Below are positions 59,069 through 64,000 of a DNA stretch of 64,000 bases, piece after piece. A program made the position numbers and the translations under genes. The stretch's first letter is position 1, and each line of letters begins with the position of its first letter. The DNA lies in the NCBI RefSeq assembly GCF_011801145.1, contig NZ_CP046172.1:6758001-6822000 (forward strand), given 5' to 3'. The stretch is from Nocardia arthritidis. Its GTDB lineage: Bacteria; Actinomycetota; Actinomycetes; Mycobacteriales; Mycobacteriaceae. Under the pieces are notes generated by a model. It did no database searches. It saw only the letters and a list, made by a program, of their open reading frames with translations, and was not told the DNA's origin.

Positions 59069-60334
59069 TTACGCGGCGGGCGATTTCCAGTCCGCGGACA
59101 GGTTGCCCACCCGGACTCGCTGTGGATGGGCACCCACCGGGGTCGAGGTGATCTTCTGCCCGGTGGCGAAATCGATGGCGGTGACCTGGTTTGCGGCGCT
59201 TTCGGAGATCAGGCACGCCTTACCGTCACCGCTGACTGTCGCCCAGTAGGGCTTGGCCGCGGTCACCAACGGACCCTCCTCGAGGGTGGCGGTGTCGACG
59301 ACGGTGGCGTAGTTGTCCATCGTTCCGGCGACGCACAGCTTGGTGCCCTCCGGGTTGATCGACAGGCCGTGGTGACGCGAGTCGTTGACAAATGTGGTGC
59401 GGTCGTCGCTGGTGTTGGGATTCTTCGGTAGCTCCTTGACGCGCAGGATCTTGTCGGCGGCCACGTCGTACTCGAGGAAGCCGTTGAAGAACGACACCTG
59501 GAAGTAGAACTTGGACTCATCGGGGCTGAAGGCCACCGGACGCACCGCATTCGAGAGGTCCTTGCGCCCGAAGGTGTCCAGTCGCGGACGCATGTCGATC
59601 ACCTTGACCTGCTTGAAGGTGTTCGCATCGGCGATGGTGATCTTGCGATCACCCTTGGTCCAGTCCATTGCTGGGGCATCGAGACCGGTGTTCACATTAC
59701 CGATGGCCATATTCCAGATTTTGCCGTCCCTGGTGAAGACGTTCTCGTGCGGCTTGTCGCCGGTGGCGAACTTACCCAACTCCTTTCCGGTATCGATATC
59801 GAGCACGTGGACGGTGTTGCTGGTCGAGGCCGATACCGCGACACGGGTCCCGTCAGGGGAGACGGCCATGTGGTCGGAGCGCTGGCCCGATACTTCGAAG
59901 CGCCACTTCAGCGTGCCGGTGGCGGTATCAATGGAAGCGACGTCAGCGAAACTCGGTCGTGAGACGACAATGGCCGAGCCGTCCGGGGTGGTGTACATGT
60001 CATCGACATACTGGTCATGGCCTTCGCCGACCGTTTCGCGGATGCCGAGAAAGTACACGAGCCGCACCGGGTTGGTGTAGATCTCACGCAGCCGCTCGTC
60101 CTTGTCGGGGACAAGGTTGATGCGCCCGATCTTGGCGAAGTCCCCGGTGGACTCGATGACGTCGGCGGTGCCCTCCCAGTTGTTGCCGACCAGCATGACC
60201 TGCTGAAGTCCGGGTTCCCCGGCGGCCTGGCCGACCTCGCAGGTGAATACCCCGGTCAGCAAGGTAGCGGCCATGGCCATTGGCGCGCTGCGCCAGAGTC
60301 GTCTACGCCGACGTGTTGGGTTCGAGACGCGCAT
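59069..60334 (-). CDS. Exported YncE-like beta-propeller protein
   Basis: 421 residues from ATG 60334, with CGAGGGGACTCC ahead; the longer frame is upstream shadow. Signal: LWRSAPMAMAATLLTGVFTC then EVGQAAGE. The mature part repeats blade-like units: FADVASIDTATGTLKWRFEV, HMAVSPDGTRVAVSASTSNT, VHVLDIDTGKELGKFATGDK, VRPVAFSPDESKFYFQVSFF, HGLSINPEGTKLCVAGTMDN and ISESAANQVTAIDFATGQKI. The SPDG-type turns and VLD..TG strands mark a seven-bladed propeller. Such YncE/YVTN proteins bind ligands in the periplasm or wall; enzymatic activity is not evident. The gene is monocistronic, convergent with the phosphodiesterase gene. Confidence 0.82.
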   Translation of the reverse strand: MRVSNPTRRRRRLWRSAPMAMAATLLTGVFTCEVGQAAGEPGLQQVMLVGNNWEGTADVIESTGDFAKIGRINLVPDKDERLREIYTNPVRLVYFLGIRETVGEGHDQYVDDMYTTPDGSAIVVSRPSFADVASIDTATGTLKWRFEVSGQRSDHMAVSPDGTRVAVSASTSNTVHVLDIDTGKELGKFATGDKPHENVFTRDGKIWNMAIGNVNTGLDAPAMDWTKGDRKITIADANTFKQVKVIDMRPRLDTFGRKDLSNAVRPVAFSPDESKFYFQVSFFNGFLEYDVAADKILRVKELPKNPNTSDDRTTFVNDSRHHGLSINPEGTKLCVAGTMDNYATVVDTATLEEGPLVTAAKPYWATVSGDGKACLISESAANQVTAIDFATGQKITSTPVGAHPQRVRVGNLSADWKSPAA

Positions 60335-60666
60335 GGAGTCCCCTCGGATATTCGAACTCGAGTTACCGAACAGTAGGTAGTCACGTCGTGGGCCACAAGC
60401 CGAAACGCGCAAGCCATATCCGCCACACCCGGATCGGCGATAGCGATGGCACAGTTGTCCGACTATCGATGCGACCAGTCGAATATCTGTCATGATCCGG
60501 CTTCAGCAGGCCCTCTTCGACCTTGCCGAGATTTAGCTTGGGTAGTCGAACGGATCGGAGATACAGAGATCTGGGAAGGAGTCTCGATGTTCGCGCAATT
60601 CCATTTCGATGCGATCGCGGTGGCCGACGGAGGGGTGCGGGGCGGTGCCAGCCTGCGGGTCTGCCG

Positions 60667-61671
60667 ATGACCCGTATGCGGGCGGTCACCGTCGCCGCCT
60701 TCGGTGCGCCACCGGAACTTACCGAAATACCTGTGCCCCAACCCGGTCCGGGCGAACTGCTGGTGCGCATCCAATCAGCGAGTATCAATCCCGCCGACCG
60801 CAAGATCGCCGACGGGTTCCTGAAAGGCAAAGCACTACACCGATTTCCGCTCGTTCTCGGCGCCGACGGGGCCGGGACAGTGACCGCGATCGGCCCTGCG
60901 GTCACCCGCTTCCACGTCGGCGAGCGGATCACCGGCAGATTCTCCGGCCCGCCGATCGGGCGGGGTTCCTTCGCCGAGTACGCGGTGATCGCACAGGATA
61001 CGGTCCTCACCCGGCTACCCGATCGGTTCTCGATGGTGGAGGCGGCCGCCCTTCCGGTCGCCGGACTGACAGCCCGCGCGCTGGACACAGCGATCGGACC
61101 GCATCTCGACCGTCGGATCCTCGTGATCGGCGCGGCCGGCGGTGTCGGCTCCTTCTTCGTCCAGTTCGCGAACAGCCACGGCGCCTACGTCATCGCAACC
61201 GGGCACCAGGACGACGAACGTCGTCTGCGACTACTCGGCGCGGTCGAGGTCATCGATTACACGCAAACCTCGGTGCCCGACCAGGTACGAACTCGTCACC
61301 CCGACGGTGTCGACGCGCTGATCGACCTGGTGAGCAATCCAGACGAATTCCAGGAACTGCTCGCGCTGGTCCGCCCCGGAGGCATCGCATTCAGTACGGT
61401 CGGCGACGCCGAGAGCGCGGAGCTCGTCGTCCGCGGTCTCGGTGGCGGAAACTTTCAGCATCTGCCACGCAGCGAGGATCTGGCCCAACTGGTACAGGCC
61501 GTGGCCCACCGCAGAATCCATGTGCCGATCGAACGCACCGTCCACCTCGACGAACTACCCGCCGTCCTCACCGCAACCGGCGGCCAGCGCGGCAAAACAG
61601 TGGCTGTCATCGGTACCGGCGACAGATCCGGTGATCTCGATCGGTGGCGCACACGCGACTCGACCAGATGA
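60667..61671 (+). CDS. NADPH:quinone oxidoreductase-like (zinc-independent MDR)
   Basis: 334 residues from ATG 60667. MTRMRAVTVAAFGAPPELTE then IPVPQPGPGELLVRIQSASI, NPADRKIADG is the groES-like N-terminal domain. The cofactor motif is RRILVIGAAGGVGSFFVQFA (AAGGVG), then VEVIDYTQTSVPDQVRTRHP and HLPRSEDLAQLVQAVAHRRI. No structural zinc cysteines are present, as in quinone oxidoreductases of the medium-chain superfamily. It would reduce quinones or enones with NADPH in the cytoplasm. It is convergent with the low-complexity gene downstream; no partner is visible. Confidence 0.85.
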   Translation: MTRMRAVTVAAFGAPPELTEIPVPQPGPGELLVRIQSASINPADRKIADGFLKGKALHRFPLVLGADGAGTVTAIGPAVTRFHVGERITGRFSGPPIGRGSFAEYAVIAQDTVLTRLPDRFSMVEAAALPVAGLTARALDTAIGPHLDRRILVIGAAGGVGSFFVQFANSHGAYVIATGHQDDERRLRLLGAVEVIDYTQTSVPDQVRTRHPDGVDALIDLVSNPDEFQELLALVRPGGIAFSTVGDAESAELVVRGLGGGNFQHLPRSEDLAQLVQAVAHRRIHVPIERTVHLDELPAVLTATGGQRGKTVAVIGTGDRSGDLDRWRTRDSTR

Positions 61672-61682
61672 CGATCGACAAC

Positions 61683-62651
61683 TCAGCCCATCGAACCGTT
61701 ATCGCTGAGCTCGAGCGGAGTTTCGGTCGTCTCGTCACTGGGTGCGAAAGTCGAGTCCGTAGAGTCCGTCGAGTCCGTGGTCGACGGGCCGTACGCGAGC
61801 CGCTCCGCCGAACCCGACGCCAGCCCACCGACCACCGGGGCCACTGCCGCGCTGCCGGTGCCGAGCGCCTGTGCCGCCGCGCCGATCACGGTACCCGCCG
61901 GTCCGGCGACCGCGGCGCTGCCGGTGCCGAGCGCCCCGGCAACCGCCCCGAGCACGGCCAGCGGAAGACCGAGTCCGCCGGTAGCCGCGCTGCCGGTGCC
62001 GCCGATCCCGGCGCTGCCGGTGCCGAGCGCCGCGCTGCCGGTGCCGAGCAGTTCCGCGGCCGTTGGGGCCACCGCCGCGCTGCCGGTGCCGAGCGCCGAA
62101 CTGCCGGTACCCAACGCCTCGGCCAACGGTCCGACCACGCCGAGACCCGCGCCGAGTACCGCGCTGCCGCTGCTCGATAGTGTCCCGGCGAGCGGGCCAA
62201 CCTGTTCGGCGCTACCGGTGCTCGAGCTGGACTTCGGGGCTGTACCGGCTGCGCCCGAGGCACCTGGACTGCTTGTCCGACTCGGCGCCGACTCGAGCTC
62301 GAGCGGGCTCCGACCCGTGGGTTCCGTCCACAGCGACTCCGTCCGAGTCTGTGGACGGGTGGCAGGCGCGGATCTCGGCGACGGGATCTCCGTTCTCGGC
62401 GGAGCCGAAAAGTGCGGTGCCCCAGGCTTGTTCGATATTCCCGGTCTGGCGCTCGGCGCCGGTCCGCCGCCGCCATGCGGGGCCGGGCTCCGGTAGACCT
62501 TCCAGTCCGCGGTGAGCGCCACGGCGTCGCCGGACCGCTCCGGCTGCGCGGTCCCGTGCTCGGCGATCGCCGCGTAGATCAGCGCGGCGGCCGACGCCAA
62601 GGCAATACGCGCTGTAGGGATGGGATTCCGTCGTGCAGTGTGCTTTCCCAT
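61683..62651 (-). CDS. Exported low-complexity protein with GTGSA repeats
   Basis: 322 residues: NPIPTARIALASAAALIYAA then IAEHGTAQPE is a signal or anchor. Residues about 55-150 are Pro/Ser-rich (PAPHGGGGPAPSARPGISNK; SAPATRPQTRTESLWTEPTG). From about 145 to 290, LGTGSAA-type units recur about seven times with spacers (ALGTGSSALGTGSAAVAP; LLGTGSAALGTGSAGIGG; ALGTGSAAVAGPAG; ALGTGSAAVAPVVGGL). At DNA level the repeat is a GC-rich block near CTGCCGGTGCCGAGCGC. Ends with TTDSTDSTDSTFAPSDETTE. It looks like a surface or wall-spanning spacer. No domain is recognised. Confidence 0.65.
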   Translation of the reverse strand: MGKHTARRNPIPTARIALASAAALIYAAIAEHGTAQPERSGDAVALTADWKVYRSPAPHGGGGPAPSARPGISNKPGAPHFSAPPRTEIPSPRSAPATRPQTRTESLWTEPTGRSPLELESAPSRTSSPGASGAAGTAPKSSSSTGSAEQVGPLAGTLSSSGSAVLGAGLGVVGPLAEALGTGSSALGTGSAAVAPTAAELLGTGSAALGTGSAGIGGTGSAATGGLGLPLAVLGAVAGALGTGSAAVAGPAGTVIGAAAQALGTGSAAVAPVVGGLASGSAERLAYGPSTTDSTDSTDSTFAPSDETTETPLELSDNGSMG

Positions 62652-62727
62652 TGGTTACTTCCTTCGCCGATCGTCGGATCGATTTGTGGCAGAACATCAC
62701 TCGGTGCGCACCGCCCTCGGCGGATCT

Positions 62728-62958
62728 TCAGTTGCGATTCAGCGAGCCGGTCCCCCGGTCGATCGTGGCGCACGCCGGGGCAACCGGGTTGTTGCTGCCC
62801 GCATCGAGGAAGAGGACATCGGGCGTCGGTTCGGCGACAGCCTGTGGGCTCGCCACCGCCCAGCCGACGACGATCACGACGCCGAGTACCCGGCGGTGAC
62901 CCGGGATCGACGCCTGTGGACAGCTGAAACGCTGAATCTCATGGTCAACTTTCTTCAT
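62728..62958 (-). CDS. Small secreted protein (76 residues)
   Basis: From ATG 62958: RVLGVVIVVGWAVASPQAVA then EPTPD is a signal peptide, and the mature chain is only about 40 residues (PDVLFLDAGSNNPVAPACAT then IDRGTGSLNRN). The Met at 62958 overlaps the stop of the phosphodiesterase fragment. The longer frame to 63273 is a shadow of that fragment. Unknown function. Confidence 0.45.
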   Translation of the reverse strand: MKKVDHEIQRFSCPQASIPGHRRVLGVVIVVGWAVASPQAVAEPTPDVLFLDAGSNNPVAPACATIDRGTGSLNRN

Positions 62959-63251
62959 CGAGAGCGAATCACGACGTCGGTGATTTTCTGGACGCACAAC
63001 GCGCTCCCGACCTCGAATTCGTCCGAGCCGCGTGGCGGACGATTTGTTTCGATCCGAAGAATATGAACCCACCCGAGCCGTGACAAGCGATTCCAAGCGT
63101 TCCTCAAGCGCGGTGAGACCCGATTCAACGACCGCCGGGTAAGCCCGTCGGAAGGCGCCTGCTCCGCCACGGGCTCCTCCGGCGACTCGGTCGGCGGTCC
63201 ACCATCGGCCCCGATCGGGCGCCCGATCATCGACACTCGGCATCGAGACAC
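62955..63251 (-). pseudogene. C-terminal fragment of a second phosphodiesterase copy
   Basis: VSMIGRPIGADGGPPTESPE then EPVAEQAPSDGLTR lines up with VSMVGRPVGADGGLPAQSPE then GPTKADTQPDGLAR at the end of the 57.7-58.7 kb phosphodiesterase. The rest of the enzyme is absent upstream, and a new tail (RSLNRVSPRLRNAWNRLSRL and onward) runs to the stop. This is therefore a remnant of a duplicated gene on the other strand. Confidence 0.65.
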
Positions 63252-63579
63252 GGTGAAGCCGTTGCTCTTTCAAGCATCAATGCCCAAGCGGTAGCCGGGA
63301 AAGATGACGATCGTATCTACACCCTCACCAGCAATAACCCTCAGCAGCCAGCGCTGCTCAGAACTTCTGAATTACCCCATGAGAAGCATGGCCGGAACAT
63401 CATGAAGATCTACTTCACATAATTTCGCTCGGTAAGAATGTTGCCCTATGGTCGACGGCGTCGAGTCATGGGCGTGGTACTTGTGTTCACAACACCAACT
63501 GATATCGCTGTTCCGATATCTATCGCCAGTCGAGCTCGCCAGTCCGATTCACTTATATTGCAGATGGAGGTTCTGTTTC

Positions 63580-64000
63580 ATGTCGAGTACCGCCAAACGG
63601 CGCAACTATCGCGGAAAACATCGACTTACGAAGGCGCGGTCAGGCGGTCTATCACATGCGGTGAAACAGCCCGGACCCCGGATAAGCGCCGCCCTTCTCG
63701 CCACCGCATTGCTTGCGCCCGGCGCGCTCAGCCTGACAAATGCCGCTACCGCATCGGCCCAAGCTCCGACTCTGGGAAACTGGAAAGTGGCGATCCAGGG
63801 TTACGACGAGCAGGGTCGGGCGATCGTTCATTACAACAACAGGGTCAACGATCCCAACATCGAGACTGCGGTCCAGCACTTGAACTCGACACCAGGCCTT
63901 AACGTCGTGTTGAAGCCCGGCACGAGCAGGGGCGCCATCAACATCAGTCACGAAAGATTCTCCGGGGCGACGGCCGGTTGGGGAGGGCTCGATGGTTCGG
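63580..64000 (+). CDS. Secreted protein, partial at window end (perhaps a snapalysin-like metalloprotease)
   Basis: ATG 63580 follows GATGGAGG. The frame is open to the window end (140 codons so far). The basic N-terminus MSSTAKRRNYRGKHRLTKAR leads into a signal segment ISAALLATALLAPGALSLTN then AATASAQAP. The mature part WKVAIQGYDEQGRAIVHYNN, RVNDPNIETAVQHLNSTPGL and NVVLKPGTSRGAINISHERF, SGATAGWGGLDG is reminiscent of the start of snapalysin-type small zinc proteases, but the HExxH site would be beyond the end, so the class is open. Confidence 0.55.
   Translation, partial: MSSTAKRRNYRGKHRLTKARSGGLSHAVKQPGPRISAALLATALLAPGALSLTNAATASAQAPTLGNWKVAIQGYDEQGRAIVHYNNRVNDPNIETAVQHLNSTPGLNVVLKPGTSRGAINISHERFSGATAGWGGLDGS

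Noticed and set aside
1..64000. CRISPR arrays, rRNA genes and complete tRNA genes
   Set aside because: No regularly spaced repeat-spacer pattern, rRNA sequence or full cloverleaf was found by reading; only one tRNA-like 3' fragment.

Overview
This window is high-GC actinobacterial DNA, most consistent with Nocardia or a close mycolic-acid relative. The support is a WhiB-family regulator, a cutinase-family esterase, DUF4254, DUF4913, DUF2637, DUF6668 and SCO6880-type proteins, paired XRE-DUF5753/DUF397 genes and many small secreted proteins. The genus is an inference from family content. No rRNA, complete tRNA or CRISPR array was seen.

1-14.1 kb is a degraded mosaic. Intact genes (secreted hypotheticals, a cupin-HAD pair, a tandem-repeat secreted protein) lie between transposase remnants (IS1380-like at 0.5-1.2 kb, an IS4/IS5/IS982-type DDE remnant at 4.3-4.8 kb), one complete IS3-family element (8495-9833) and a possible tyrosine-recombinase C-terminal remnant near 11.0 kb. 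From 11.7 to 14.0 kb, two acyl-CoA synthetase genes and a metal-dependent hydrolase gene have each lost internal segments.

14.1-35.4 kb is a long minus-strand operon for an actinobacterial type IV secretion/conjugation-like machine. In transcription order it encodes a cutinase-like exported esterase, a DUF6668 protein, three small (mostly membrane) proteins, a lipoprotein and a related VirB8/TcpC-like membrane protein, a TrbL/VirB6-like channel protein, an SCO6880 protein, a DUF2637 membrane protein with a helix-turn-helix tail, a WhiB protein, a VirB4-like ATPase and a three-domain wall hydrolase (M23, lytic transglycosylase, NlpC/P60). These are followed by a 25-residue ORF, an 1878-residue protein of unknown function, a coiled-coil protein, a VirD4/TraG-type coupling ATPase, a DUF4913 protein and a hypothetical protein. 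Most neighbours overlap by a few bases, which suggests translational coupling. No relaxase and no intact integrase were recognised. The giant protein sits next to the coupling protein, where a relaxase is often found, but shows no relaxase or helicase motif. It carries four copies of a diverged module of about 85 residues.

35.4-45.9 kb is regulator-rich. It holds an XRE gene divergent from the operon across three 12-bp direct repeats, and a cassette XRE - ImmA/IrrE peptidase - MAB_1171c-type membrane protein - FAD monooxygenase. It also holds three short Nocardia-type genes including DUF4254, an aminoglycoside-phosphotransferase-like kinase beside an XRE/TPR regulator, and an XRE-DUF5753/DUF397 pair. 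A second 12-bp direct-repeat array lies between the divergent regulators.

46-56.3 kb holds two small putative metabolic cassettes. On the plus strand are a GMC oxidoreductase, a class III aminotransferase and an MFS exporter, which suggests oxidation then amination of an alcohol, then export. On the minus strand are a 2-oxoglutarate/Fe(II) oxygenase, a fold-III PLP amino-acid decarboxylase and an MFS protein. The last two each carry one apparent frameshift. 56-64 kb encodes mostly secreted proteins (DUF3472-like, phosphodiesterase/alkaline-phosphatase family, beta-propeller, low-complexity GTGSA protein), a quinone oxidoreductase and a C-terminal fragment of a second phosphodiesterase copy.
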